The position numbers and the translations under genes are program-made. From assembly GCA_017445405.1 (NCBI GenBank), contig JAFSUD010000046.1, forward strand, positions 1 through 37,493: 37,493 bases of DNA, read 5' to 3'. The DNA is from Synergistaceae bacterium. Lineage in GTDB: Bacteria > Synergistota > Synergistia > Synergistales > Aminobacteriaceae. Below are positions 8,585 to 18,134 of this stretch, one piece after another (positions within the stretch are counted from its first letter, which is position 1; each line of letters starts with the position of its first letter). Below the pieces are notes generated by a model. That model had not been told where the DNA came from and ran no database searches. It saw only the letters and a list, made by a program, of their open reading frames with translations.

Positions 8585-10921
8585 GTGAAACGCTTTACAC
8601 GTATACTCTTCACTGCACTAGTTGCGCTCCTCATGTGTTCGTCTCTGGCTATGGCTCAGGACGCAGAAGCTCCCGCAGCTCCCGCAGAGTCCGCAGGCTG
8701 GAAGTTCGACAAATCCATCGTCATCGTATGCCCTTGGGGCGAAGGCGGCGGTGCAGACTCGACTCTCCGTGCACTCGTCCCGCTCCTCAGCCAGAAGCTC
8801 GGCCAGTCCATCACCGTCATGAACGTAACCGGCGGCAACGGCAGCAACGGAGCATCCTACGTCCGCGAGCATCCTGCAGACGGCTACATGTTCATGCTCG
8901 GGACTCAGAGCCTGCTGATTCAGGACATCATGGGCGAAATGAAGTTCAAGTTCCTTGATGAGTTCGTGCCCGTCGCAAGACTCGTTCACGCAATCGACGT
9001 TATCGCAACATCACGCCGTGCAATGGAGGAGAGAGGCTTCAAGACCTTCAGCGAACTCCGCGACTACATCACAGCTCATCCCTTCAGCATCAGCGTCGGA
9101 ATGCTCACCAGAATCGGAGTTGACGGACTGTCATTCCAGCAGGCAACCGAGGGGCTTAACATTCTCGAGGTCGATTACCCGACAGGCGGAGGCATGACCG
9201 AAGCACTCATTCAGGGGCAGATTGACCTGATGGTTACCGGAACTCAGGAGATCACTCCGCAGATCGAGGCAGGAGAGATTATCCCGATGTTAGTGCTCGC
9301 AGAAAAGAGAATGAACAGATACCCGCACGTCGAGTCGTCAAAGGAACTCGGCATCAACGCGTTCTTGGGGTCAGAGAGAGGAATTTTCGCGAAGAAGGGC
9401 ACTCCGCAGGGAGCAATTGATGCACTCGAGGCAGCCATCACAGAGATAGCCGGGACTCCGGAGTGGAACGACTTCCTCCAGCAGGGCGGATATGACGAGA
9501 GACCGGGATTCGCTCCTGCAGCAGAGTACCAGAAGGCTCTCAATGACGAGTACAAGACATTCACAGACATGCTCAAGCCCGCGAAAGCTACGGACAAGAA
9601 AGCAGCTGCAGCTCCCTCGCAGAAACTTGCAATTATCGGCTTCGTGATGGTTCTCGTGCTCATCATCTGCCTCATCAAGAAGATTGTTATCCCGCCGATC
9701 GCATTTATCCTCCTTCCGACGATTGCGGCTCTGTGTGCAGGATTTGACCCGCTCGTCATCAACAAGTTTGCGGCATCAGGCATCAGCAAGATGGTTAGTA
9801 CCGTTTCGCTGTTCGTGTTCTCTATCTCGTTCTTCTCATTGATGAGCGATCAGGGAGTGTTTGACCCTATCGTCAACTTCCTCATCAAGAAGGCAGGAAC
9901 TAATGTAACGCTCGTTCTGCTTGCTACGGCTGCTGTCGCTGTCATCGGACACCTTGACGGTTCAGGAGCGACGACGTTCATAATCACGATTACAGCAATG
10001 CTCCCGCTGTTCAAGAAGCTCAAGATGGACAACAGAGCGTTGATGATGCTTATCTGCGTCGCTATCGGAGTCATGAACGTGTGCCCGTGGGGAGGCCCGA
10101 CAATCAGAGCAGCTACAGTCCTCGAGACAGACCCCAACCTCCTGTGGCACAGACTCCTTCCCGTTCAGGCCACAATGTTAGCGATTACGTTTGCCGTTGC
10201 GCTGATTCAGAGCGGAATCCAGAGGAGAAGAATCAAGAAGCTCGGCCTCACAGCAGATGACACAGTTGAGGAAGTCAAGGCTGAGGAGAAGAAGCCCGCA
10301 GTCTCAACAGCCCTTCAGTGGTACAACTTCATCATTGTCGTAGCAGTTATCGTTATCCTGATGATGGGACTTCTCAACCCTGCTTACACGTTCATGCTTG
10401 CGCTGGCTCTGACCCTTCCGTTCAACATCAAGAGCCTGAAGGAGCAGAACGGCAAGCTGAAGAATTACGGTGTTGCGGCTATGTCAATGGTGGTTACGCT
10501 GTTTGCGGCAGGAATCTTCACGGGAGTCCTGAGCGGAACAGGAATGCTTAATGCGATGGCCTCAACGATTGTTACCGTCATTCCTGAGAATCTCGGCAGA
10601 TACACTCACTTCATCGTAGCGTGCTTCGCTGTGCCGCTGATTATGTGCTTGGGGACGGACAGCTTCTACTTCGGGCTTCTGCCTGTCGTCGTGGGCATAG
10701 CCTCGCAGTTCGGCGTGAACCCGATGGATGTTGCGTGCGTGCTGCTCGTCGCTGAGAACGTCGGAGTCATGATTTCCCCGCTTTCTCCCGCAATGTATCT
10801 CGGCTTAGGTCTGCTCGAGATCGATGTAGGCGAACACATCAAGTACTCGCTTGTGTGGATATGGTCAGTAAGCATTCTTGCAATTCTGGCGTGCATAGTG
10901 CTCGGAGTTACTCCGCTGTAA
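8585..10921 (+). CDS. TctC/Bug binding protein fused to CitMHS-type permease
   Basis: One uninterrupted 778-codon frame joins two families normally encoded separately. Residues 1-24 are a signal peptide (ending AMA). Residues about 38-325 match the tripartite tricarboxylate transporter binding protein fold (IVIVCPWGEGGGADSTLR, ADGYMFMLGTQ, VDYPTGGGMTEALIQGQIDL). After an Ala/Lys linker (about 328-345), residues 347-778 form a multi-helix permease resembling the CitMHS citrate-metal symporter family. Markers there are GHLDGSGATTF near 455, CPWGGPTIRAA near 500, LGTDSFYFGLLP near 690 and SPLSPAMYLGLGLLE near 740. The logical product is a membrane-tethered binding domain feeding its own carboxylate carrier. 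GTG start with GGAGGT 8 nt upstream. No stop or frameshift separates the parts. The substrate is unknown; citrate or another di/tricarboxylate is likely. Confidence 0.85.
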   Translation: MKRFTRILFTALVALLMCSSLAMAQDAEAPAAPAESAGWKFDKSIVIVCPWGEGGGADSTLRALVPLLSQKLGQSITVMNVTGGNGSNGASYVREHPADGYMFMLGTQSLLIQDIMGEMKFKFLDEFVPVARLVHAIDVIATSRRAMEERGFKTFSELRDYITAHPFSISVGMLTRIGVDGLSFQQATEGLNILEVDYPTGGGMTEALIQGQIDLMVTGTQEITPQIEAGEIIPMLVLAEKRMNRYPHVESSKELGINAFLGSERGIFAKKGTPQGAIDALEAAITEIAGTPEWNDFLQQGGYDERPGFAPAAEYQKALNDEYKTFTDMLKPAKATDKKAAAAPSQKLAIIGFVMVLVLIICLIKKIVIPPIAFILLPTIAALCAGFDPLVINKFAASGISKMVSTVSLFVFSISFFSLMSDQGVFDPIVNFLIKKAGTNVTLVLLATAAVAVIGHLDGSGATTFIITITAMLPLFKKLKMDNRALMMLICVAIGVMNVCPWGGPTIRAATVLETDPNLLWHRLLPVQATMLAITFAVALIQSGIQRRRIKKLGLTADDTVEEVKAEEKKPAVSTALQWYNFIIVVAVIVILMMGLLNPAYTFMLALALTLPFNIKSLKEQNGKLKNYGVAAMSMVVTLFAAGIFTGVLSGTGMLNAMASTIVTVIPENLGRYTHFIVACFAVPLIMCLGTDSFYFGLLPVVVGIASQFGVNPMDVACVLLVAENVGVMISPLSPAMYLGLGLLEIDVGEHIKYSLVWIWSVSILAILACIVLGVTPL

Positions 10922-10944
10922 ACGCTATCTGAAACATAGTTTTG

Positions 10945-10982
10945 CTGTCGTCGTTGTAAAATTACGGCGGCAGTATTTTTTT
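10945..10982 (+). terminator. Intrinsic terminator after transporter fusion
   Basis: CTGTCGTCGT (10945-10954) pairs, with G-U wobbles, with ACGGCGGCAG (10964-10973) and is followed by TATTTTTTT. A classical intrinsic terminator, ending 23 bases before the next start. Confidence 0.8.
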
Positions 10983-11005
10983 ACCTGAAGGAGGAAATAT
11001 TTATC

Positions 11006-11641
11006 ATGAAGCAGAAAATTTTTGTCGCATTAATCTTTATCAGTGTTATGTGTTCATGTGCCTGTGCTGCTATTGATGAGGCAGTTGTTGAGCGGGCATG
11101 GAAAAGAATATCTCAGGCAGACGGTTTCAAGACGGTATCAGTGAACTACATCAAGGAAGATTCGCCCAATGCGTGGGTGGCGTTCAAGTCGGCAAATGAT
11201 TACACCATCAATGTAACGCGCGGTCTGATGAAGATTCTGAACTCTGAGGAAGAGATGGCCGGAGTGTGGGGGCATGAGATAGGGCACGTCCGGCTCGGGC
11301 ACTACAACAAGGGAAAGATGCGCAATATCGGGTGGAGCATTGCGGGAGCGATTCTGAAGCGCAAGACCGGAACAGTAGGGCAGACGATCGGCAATGTAGG
11401 GATGAATTTAGCGGAGAACGGCTTCTCGAGACAGCAGGAGACACAGAGCGACGAGTACGGAGTGAAATTGCTTGTGAAGGCCGGCTATAACCCGCTCGGA
11501 CTCTACAACGCAATGAAGGCCTTCAAGGATAACGGCTACGGCACGAAGTCAGGGATAACTAACTGGTTCAGCACGCATCCTGCAACAGATGATAGATTGA
11601 AGAAATTGCAGGAGTTTGCGGCAAAGTACGGCAAGCAGTGA
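11006..11641 (+). CDS. Exported M48-family metalloprotease (first copy)
   Basis: This small zinc endopeptidase has 211 residues, a signal peptide ending near ACA (residue 21) and the M48 core. The zinc motif HEIGH is at residues 90-94 and the third-ligand segment ETQSDEYG begins at residue 145. It is of the minimal M48 (Oma1/LoiP/YcaL-like) type, without membrane helices beyond the signal, so it probably acts in the periplasm in protein quality control or in processing of secreted proteins. GGAGGA precedes the ATG by about ten bases. A close paralog follows at 11907, and the 3' end (RLKKLQEFAAKYGKQ) is repeated three times downstream. A role in maturation of the adjacent giant surface protein is a guess from position. 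Confidence 0.9.
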   Translation: MKQKIFVALIFISVMCSCACAAIDEAVVERAWKRISQADGFKTVSVNYIKEDSPNAWVAFKSANDYTINVTRGLMKILNSEEEMAGVWGHEIGHVRLGHYNKGKMRNIGWSIAGAILKRKTGTVGQTIGNVGMNLAENGFSRQQETQSDEYGVKLLVKAGYNPLGLYNAMKAFKDNGYGTKSGITNWFSTHPATDDRLKKLQEFAAKYGKQ

Positions 11642-11890
11642 TGACGCACACGGCGACGGATGGCTGCGAGCTTGCGAGTGCGCAGAATGCACAGGCTTGA
11701 AGAAATTGCAGGAGTTTGCGGCTAAGTACGGCAAGCAGAAATAACACGCCCGGCGGCAGATGGCTGCGAGCTTGCGAGTGCGCAGAATGCATAGATTGAA
11801 GAAACTGCGGGAGTTTGCGGCCAAATACGGCAAGCAGTGATGACGCACACGGCGACTGACAGCCTGCGAGCTTGCGGCCAAGTACGTAAA
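11591..11890 (+). repeat. Tandem copies of M48 gene 3' tail with hairpin element
   Basis: Three units of 99-100 bases start at about 11591, 11691 and 11791, plus a degenerate fourth piece (about 11863-11890). Each carries the codons for the terminal peptide LKKLQEFAAKYGKQ and a spacer with ATGGCTGCGAGCTTGCGAG. In the third unit that ATG (11760) reads straight into the tail copy and gives a 26-residue frame beginning MAASLRVRRMH and ending at 11840. In the second unit a single extra base breaks the frame. The first unit is the genuine gene end. No other gene lies in 11642-11906. Confidence 0.85.
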
Positions 11891-11906
11891 GTGAGGAGTG
11901 ATGAAG

Positions 11907-12548
11907 ATGATACGCAGATTATCAGCAGGATTTATTCTGTGCGTGATGATGTGCGCAGGTTCAGAGGCAGCCATAACGAAGGAAACAGTTAATGAGGCAT
12001 GGCTGAAGATTTCTAGGGCAGAGAATTTCCCTATTGTGGCGATAACCTATGAGAAGAGCAATTCACCTAATGCGTGGGTAAAATTCAAGTCTCAGAAGGA
12101 CTTCAGCGTTCACGTAACCGAAGGCCTCATGAATATTCTCAGCAGCGAGGACGAGATCGCCGGAGTTCTCGGGCACGAAATAGGCCACGTCAGACTCGGG
12201 CACTACAACAAGGGAGTCGGACGCAAAGTCGGGTGGACACTGCTCGGAATAGCACTCGGCAGAGCTGGAGGAGTCGCTCAGACTCTCGGGAACGTCGGCA
12301 TGAACTTGGCCGAGAGCGGATTCTCGCGCGGTCAGGAAGTAGAGGCAGACGACTACGGGACGGAGCTTCTCAAGAAAGCGGGCTATGATCCTTACGGACT
12401 CTACAGGGCAATGAAGGCCTTTGCTGACAACAAACATGTTACCCAGCCCAACGGCTTTAACTCGCACCCGCCGACAGCAAGAAGGCTCAAGCACCTTCAG
12501 GACAAAGCTAAAGAGGTAAGCGGCAAACAGGAGGACAGACAGCAATAA
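11907..12548 (+). CDS. Exported M48-family metalloprotease (second copy)
   Basis: This is a paralog of the 11006 gene, with a signal peptide ending near SEA, HEIGH at residues 90-94 and the third-ligand segment EVEADDYG. I chose the ATG at 11907 because GAGGAG (11893-11898) lies 8 nt upstream and numbering then aligns residue for residue with the first copy. A GTG at 11898 would add three residues. The C-terminal part differs from the first copy (SHPPTARRLKHLQ then a charged KEVSGKQEDRQQ tail), and its 3' end is not duplicated. The stop is two bases before the giant surface-protein start, so the two are probably co-translated. Confidence 0.9.
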   Translation: MIRRLSAGFILCVMMCAGSEAAITKETVNEAWLKISRAENFPIVAITYEKSNSPNAWVKFKSQKDFSVHVTEGLMNILSSEDEIAGVLGHEIGHVRLGHYNKGVGRKVGWTLLGIALGRAGGVAQTLGNVGMNLAESGFSRGQEVEADDYGTELLKKAGYDPYGLYRAMKAFADNKHVTQPNGFNSHPPTARRLKHLQDKAKEVSGKQEDRQQ

Positions 12549-12550
12549 TC

Positions 12551-15500
12551 ATGATGAAGAAATTTGCGTTAATGTCAGTGCTGGTGATGCTGTGTGCGTC
12601 GTGCGCGTATGCAGACTACACGGCAAAAGGTTACGGAGGAACAAGCTCAACTGATGCATACCCAATAGAGACGATTGCGGAGCTGAGACAGTTAGCCGGC
12701 AATGCTTCAGATGATAAATATTACCGGCTCTCAAACGATATACAGCTCGCAGCAGAAAGCACATGGCCCGGCATAGGCACAATGGACTCTCCCTTCAAGG
12801 GACACTTTGACGGAGACGGACATACTATCTACGTGAACATCTGGCCTCTTCCCGGACGAGCGAGCACCTATACGCCCATACTCACGGACAGGGCATTATT
12901 CGGGTACATAGACACAGATTCAGATTATGCGGTCAGGAATCTCAAGGTCGAGGGCAGCGTCAGAGGCTACAACGCCGGAGGAATAGTCTCTGTTCTGGAG
13001 TCAGGGACAATTGAGGGCTGCAGTTTTTCAGGAGACGTGATAGCTGAAACGAGAACGGGAGATACCCTGATAAGCTACCTCATTGATGAACTTGGTGATG
13101 ATGACGTACAAGACGTAAACGACATAGAGAAATTTGACCATGCCGCGAGCCTCAAGACCGAGCACAGAGGAAAGATTAACGCCGGAGGAATAGTTGCAGT
13201 CATCGAGGACGGAGAGATAACGGACTGCACGTCGAGAGGCAACGTTACCGCAGAGGCAGACCTGACCAACGCCGCAGCCGGAGGAATAGCCGGGAGAATG
13301 TTTGACGGAAATATCACGGGCTGTTATGTAGAGGGAGACACAGTGATAACGGCCTCAACTGCAGAGAGTGCAGACAACGTTACTGCCAACGCCGGAGGAA
13401 TAGCGGGCTATGCAGTAACGCCCCTTGACAGCGTAATCGAGGACTGCAGGTTTGACGGCATAGTGAACAGCACATATTACGCCGGAGGAATTGCCGGAAC
13501 AGCGAGAGGCACAGTGTTATCGGGCGACGTGATAAATCCGACAGCATCAATCACAGGCACGTATTCAGCGGGCGGAATAGCGGGCTACATGGCATCGGGA
13601 GCATGGGCAACGTATAACTATGTTTATGCAGGTTCGACGGTTCAGGCTGAGGTTTACAGTGCAGGAGGAATCATCGGCCTTCTTGAGACGAGCGGGCGTG
13701 CAGTCGAAAACAACACTTCACACGCAACGATAGGCGGAAATGCTCAGTATCTCGGAGGAATAGCCGGAGCACTCGGGAACAACACATACTCAGGAATTGC
13801 GATAGGCGAGGGCAATATCTACAGCGGAGCAGACTACGGAATAGGGCGCGACGAGTGGGGGGATCCTTCAGATGGTGATGATGCTGCTTACTACATCAGC
13901 ACTACATCTTTCACGGCGACATCAGGAGACGCATTCACCGCTTCGCTCTCGCTCAACAAGACTCCTCCGACAAACGTAACGTGGTCATACGGGACATTGC
14001 CAGACGGACTCACTGCAGGGACTGACGGCTCGCTCTCATGGATTCCGGCAAGCGCAGGGACTTACACGTTCAAGGCAGGAGCGTACATTTCCGGCTGGGG
14101 CAGCACGGACAGCGCGGACATCACGATAACGGTATCTTCTGCAGGCGGAAGTTCTGACGGAGTAGTAACCATAACGACGACGGCTCTTAACTCAGGAACG
14201 CAGGATGTCTATTACTCTGCACGGCTTTACGCAAGAAGCACATTAAGAGGCGGGACTATGAGCTGGGAGGTCGTGGACGGAGATTTGCCCACAGGCTTGG
14301 AACTGCAAAGCGGCAGTTACGATGATTACTATTATCACAGAGGATACATCTCAGGAACGCCTACAGTCTACGGAAATTTCAGCTTCACGGTGAGAGCTAT
14401 CCTGACGATCGAGGACTCCACATACTACGCAACGCAGGATCTTAATCTCTACATAGCTCCGACTCCCGCAATCGTCATCTCGACAGACGAACTCCTCACC
14501 GACGCGACACTCAGACGCGCATACACTGCAGACCTCGAGGCCTATTACTCATCAACAGGTGAAGCACTCTCGCCGCGCTGGACTCTGTCTTCAGGCTCGC
14601 TCCCAGACGGACTCACGCTCAACAGGCTGACGGGCAGAATCTCGGGCACGCCTTCGGAGTCCGGAGAGTTCACATTCACGGTGAGTGCGACAGACGGCAC
14701 GCTTACGACAGAGAAGACATTCACTCTGAGCGTCAATGATGCGGACTTCACGATAACTTCAGGCTCTCTCCTCAAGCCCGGAATTGCAGGCACGGACTAC
14801 GGAAATGAGGCTCTCGCTACAGATGCTCCGTCGTCTCTCGGGACTCGTAACTGGTACATTTACAGCGGTGCATTACCTGCAGGCCTTACGCTCGGACGCA
14901 ACACCGGCATAATCTCAGGAACGCCCACAGAATCCGGGACGTTTGCGTTCACTGTGAGGCTGCTCATCGGAGACCAGATAGCCTCAAAGAGTTTCACGAT
15001 GACGGTAATTCCGAGCGAGTCAGCAACGACGAACGAGTTCTCCATCACGACAGACTCGCTCACTCCCGGAATCGAGGGGACATCCTACACGTTCACCCTC
15101 TCGACGGATGCTCCGGCCTCTCCGGATATGCGCGTGTGGTACATCGACAGCGGGACTCTTCCCTCCGGACTCTCTCTCACACGAAGCACAGGCAGAATCT
15201 CGGGCACTCCTGCAGAATCCGGGGCTTTCTCGTTCACTGTCGGACTCTTCAACGGCGAGAAGATAACCTCACGGACTTTCACGCTTATCATCATTCCGAG
15301 CGGTATAGTCTCAGCAGACGAGTTCTCCATCACGACAGACTCGCTCACTCCCGGAGTCGAGGGTGCGCCCTACACATTCACGCTCTCGACGGATGCCCCA
15401 GCCTCTCCTGATGTCAGGGTGTGGTACGTCAGCGGAGGCTCGCTCCCTTCAGGCCTGAGTCTTGGCCGGGACAGCGGCACGATCTCAGGAACTCCCGCAG

Positions 15501-18094
15501 AGTCCGGGACGTTCACGTTCACGGCGAGTCTCTTCAACGGAGAAGAGATAGCCTCTAAGACGTTCACGCTGACGATAATTCCCGGCGAGGCATCATCAGG
15601 AATAAGCATCACTACAGAATCTCTCGCTGCAGGAGTTGAGGGCAGAGAATACTCACAGACTCTACTCACGGATGCTCCCTCGTCGCTAACATCGCGGATC
15701 TGGTACGTTGACAGCGGCACTCTTCCTCCGGGCCTGACTCTCGCAAGAAGCACCGGCATTCTCTCAGGAACTCCCACTGCAGAAGGCGAATACACCTTCA
15801 GAGTCCGGCTTCTAGCAGGGACGCAGATAACCGCAAAGACTTTCACGCTGCTGATAGTTCCGGGACTCGCAATAAGCGTTGACGTTCTCCCAGAAGGCAA
15901 AGAGGGCGAGCAGTACTCCTACACTTTGACGACGAGCGCGCCCTCCGCAGTCTGGACTCGCACGGACGGAGCTTTGCCTCCCGGTCTCTCCCTCAGCTCT
16001 GCGGGCGTGATTTCCGGCACACCTACACGTGCAGGTGATTACTCGTTCACTGTTCACGCAGAAGTAAGCTCCGAAGGCCTCAAAGCTGACCGCACCCTAA
16101 CAATCACGATAAGGCCTGAGTTCTCGATACTCACCGATGCAGCACTCCCGCGCGGAAAAGCCGGACAGTGGTACACAACGACGTTGTCAGCAGATGCAGA
16201 TGAAACATACTCTGTGAGCTGGTCAGTCATCAGCGGAGATCTGCCCTCCGGAATTTTCCTCAACAGCTCGAACGGAAACATTGCAGGCACGCCTCAGAAG
16301 GACGGAGCTTACACGTTCACCGTTCAGGCAACAGCAGGAAGATTCATTGCGGTAAAGACGTTCAGCCTGATTGTAGGTGCGGTGCTCGAGATAACCACAG
16401 ACTCGATTCTTCCGTCGGGAAAAGCCGGAGTGAATTACTCGTGCGACATCGAGACTGACTCGGCCTTCCCTGTCCTGTGGTCGCTGACGGGCGGATCTCT
16501 CCCTGACGGACTCGCGTTCTCGGGAGGGAGACTCTCGGGCACTCCTGAAGATGACGGAACATATACCTTCACGCTAGCTGCAGAATCAGGAGGACTTTCT
16601 GCAGACAAGACGTTTACCCTCACAATCGACGGAGCACTCTCAATCATCACGCCGTCGGTTCTTCCTGCTGCAAAGCTGGGTGCGAGCTACTCCTACACTC
16701 TGAGTTCTGATGCTCCCGAAGGTGCAGAAGTTTTGTGGTCGCAGGTGTTATCCAGCTTATACGTCATCACTGATGAAGGCAGCGTTTACACAAGACACTA
16801 TGATTTTCCTGACGGCATGTATATAGAGGACACAACAGGCCGGATTTACGGCGTTCCCACGTCGGAGGAAGGAGTCTACAGAATCAGGATTCAGGCGGTG
16901 ATGGGAAGTGTCAGCACAACGAAAGACTTTACCCTCACAGTCAGGCCGACGCTCTCAATCACGACAGATAACGTTCTGCCTCATGCTCTGACTCACGAGC
17001 TTTACACTGTCTCCCTGCTCACCGATGCGGACGATGACCAGGTCGTTACGTGGTCGCTTGTTGGGGGGACTCTTCCCGAGAGACTCGCTCTCGACGAACA
17101 GACCGGAATAATCTCCGGCTACCCGCTTGCTGAAGGCACATACACCTTCACAGTGCAGGCAGAGATGAACGGCCTGATGACACAGAAAGAGTTTGAGCTT
17201 ACTGCAGGCGAGACATCAATAATACTCACTCCGCAGATTCCCGCGATAGTTGAGGCTGGTGAAGATTTTGATCTCGTGCTTCAGACTGACAGGGACAGCG
17301 CAGCTAACTCGTCGTGGTCGGTGATTGACGGGATACTGCCTCCGGGACTCGTCCTTGACACTCAGACGGGGAGAATCTCCGGCAGGCCTTCGCGTGCAGG
17401 GACTTACACGTTCACGGTGCAGAATGTATCAGGATATTCCGTTGCGGAGAAAGAGTTGACTCTCACTGTCGATTTCGTGATAAGCAGCGATGCATTAATC
17501 AGCTTCAGGACAGGAGAGTTCGGGAGCTACACGTTTTCTGCTGCGGGAGTGAGTGCGGGGGCGGTGCTGTGGACGACCTCGAGCGATGTTTTGCCGACGG
17601 GACTCAGCCTGAGCAGAGAGGGGCTGTTATCTGGGACGACGAACGAGTCAGGGACGTACACGTTTGCGGTGTATGCGTTCGTGAGCAATGACGTTAGCGC
17701 GATGAAGTCAGTGAGGCTGATGGTGTCGACGAGTTCACCCGTGCCGATATTGACAGCGGGGCTTCCTGATGGCCAAGTGAGCGTGGACTATTACGCCGAA
17801 CTCAGCGCGACTGTTGAGGGGGTAACGTGGACTCTCGAGGAGGGGACATTGCCTCCCGGCCTGACGCTGAACGCTAACGGAGTGATTTCCGGCATTCCTG
17901 AAGAGGCAGGAGCTTTCAGGTTTCTTGTGAAGGCGGAAACTGGAGAACGCACAGGCATGAAGTATTTCACAATCAATGTTGCTCCGTATGATGAGAAGCA
18001 CGAGGCATCTTCAGGGGGCGGAGGCTGCAATTCTGGCTATGGTGCTGCTGTGTTTGCGCTGATAGTTCCGTTGCTGAGACGGCGGAAGCATTAA
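12551..18094 (+). CDS. Giant Synerg-CTERM protein with GLUG and Ig-like repeats
   Basis: This 1847-residue surface protein has a signal peptide ending near AYA (residue 21). A first third (to about residue 430) contains repeated GLUG-type motifs (NAGGIVAVIEDGEITDC, AAGGIAGRM, YAGGIAG), as found in parallel beta-helix adhesins. About 15 tandem Ig-like domains of 80-100 residues then follow, of the putative-Ig (He_PIG) type. Each holds a W...G.LP.GL.L....G.ISGTP...G.Y.FTV pattern. The C terminus is SSGGGGCN, a hydrophobic helix and RRRKH, a Synerg-CTERM signal. It is likely anchored at the cell surface and involved in adhesion or carbohydrate contact, by analogy only. AGGAGG lies 16 nt upstream. 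The end of the gene is duplicated at 18138-18380. Confidence 0.9.
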   Translation: MMKKFALMSVLVMLCASCAYADYTAKGYGGTSSTDAYPIETIAELRQLAGNASDDKYYRLSNDIQLAAESTWPGIGTMDSPFKGHFDGDGHTIYVNIWPLPGRASTYTPILTDRALFGYIDTDSDYAVRNLKVEGSVRGYNAGGIVSVLESGTIEGCSFSGDVIAETRTGDTLISYLIDELGDDDVQDVNDIEKFDHAASLKTEHRGKINAGGIVAVIEDGEITDCTSRGNVTAEADLTNAAAGGIAGRMFDGNITGCYVEGDTVITASTAESADNVTANAGGIAGYAVTPLDSVIEDCRFDGIVNSTYYAGGIAGTARGTVLSGDVINPTASITGTYSAGGIAGYMASGAWATYNYVYAGSTVQAEVYSAGGIIGLLETSGRAVENNTSHATIGGNAQYLGGIAGALGNNTYSGIAIGEGNIYSGADYGIGRDEWGDPSDGDDAAYYISTTSFTATSGDAFTASLSLNKTPPTNVTWSYGTLPDGLTAGTDGSLSWIPASAGTYTFKAGAYISGWGSTDSADITITVSSAGGSSDGVVTITTTALNSGTQDVYYSARLYARSTLRGGTMSWEVVDGDLPTGLELQSGSYDDYYYHRGYISGTPTVYGNFSFTVRAILTIEDSTYYATQDLNLYIAPTPAIVISTDELLTDATLRRAYTADLEAYYSSTGEALSPRWTLSSGSLPDGLTLNRLTGRISGTPSESGEFTFTVSATDGTLTTEKTFTLSVNDADFTITSGSLLKPGIAGTDYGNEALATDAPSSLGTRNWYIYSGALPAGLTLGRNTGIISGTPTESGTFAFTVRLLIGDQIASKSFTMTVIPSESATTNEFSITTDSLTPGIEGTSYTFTLSTDAPASPDMRVWYIDSGTLPSGLSLTRSTGRISGTPAESGAFSFTVGLFNGEKITSRTFTLIIIPSGIVSADEFSITTDSLTPGVEGAPYTFTLSTDAPASPDVRVWYVSGGSLPSGLSLGRDSGTISGTPAESGTFTFTASLFNGEEIASKTFTLTIIPGEASSGISITTESLAAGVEGREYSQTLLTDAPSSLTSRIWYVDSGTLPPGLTLARSTGILSGTPTAEGEYTFRVRLLAGTQITAKTFTLLIVPGLAISVDVLPEGKEGEQYSYTLTTSAPSAVWTRTDGALPPGLSLSSAGVISGTPTRAGDYSFTVHAEVSSEGLKADRTLTITIRPEFSILTDAALPRGKAGQWYTTTLSADADETYSVSWSVISGDLPSGIFLNSSNGNIAGTPQKDGAYTFTVQATAGRFIAVKTFSLIVGAVLEITTDSILPSGKAGVNYSCDIETDSAFPVLWSLTGGSLPDGLAFSGGRLSGTPEDDGTYTFTLAAESGGLSADKTFTLTIDGALSIITPSVLPAAKLGASYSYTLSSDAPEGAEVLWSQVLSSLYVITDEGSVYTRHYDFPDGMYIEDTTGRIYGVPTSEEGVYRIRIQAVMGSVSTTKDFTLTVRPTLSITTDNVLPHALTHELYTVSLLTDADDDQVVTWSLVGGTLPERLALDEQTGIISGYPLAEGTYTFTVQAEMNGLMTQKEFELTAGETSIILTPQIPAIVEAGEDFDLVLQTDRDSAANSSWSVIDGILPPGLVLDTQTGRISGRPSRAGTYTFTVQNVSGYSVAEKELTLTVDFVISSDALISFRTGEFGSYTFSAAGVSAGAVLWTTSSDVLPTGLSLSREGLLSGTTNESGTYTFAVYAFVSNDVSAMKSVRLMVSTSSPVPILTAGLPDGQVSVDYYAELSATVEGVTWTLEEGTLPPGLTLNANGVISGIPEEAGAFRFLVKAETGERTGMKYFTINVAPYDEKHEASSGGGGCNSGYGAAVFALIVPLLRRRKH

Positions 18095-18102
18095 CGGCGA
18101 GG

Positions 18103-18134
18103 CACTCTCCCGAGAAAAAGGGGGAGTGTTTTTT
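18103..18134 (+). terminator. Intrinsic terminator of surface-protein gene
   Basis: CACTCTCCC (18103-18111) pairs with GGGGGAGTG (18120-18128), followed by six T. This is a strong terminator nine bases after the stop. It is duplicated, with small changes, at 18390-18421. Confidence 0.9.

Noticed and set aside
9244..9789. 181-codon antisense frame inside the transporter fusion
   Set aside because: Shadow frame opposite a clearly coding sequence with recognised domains.
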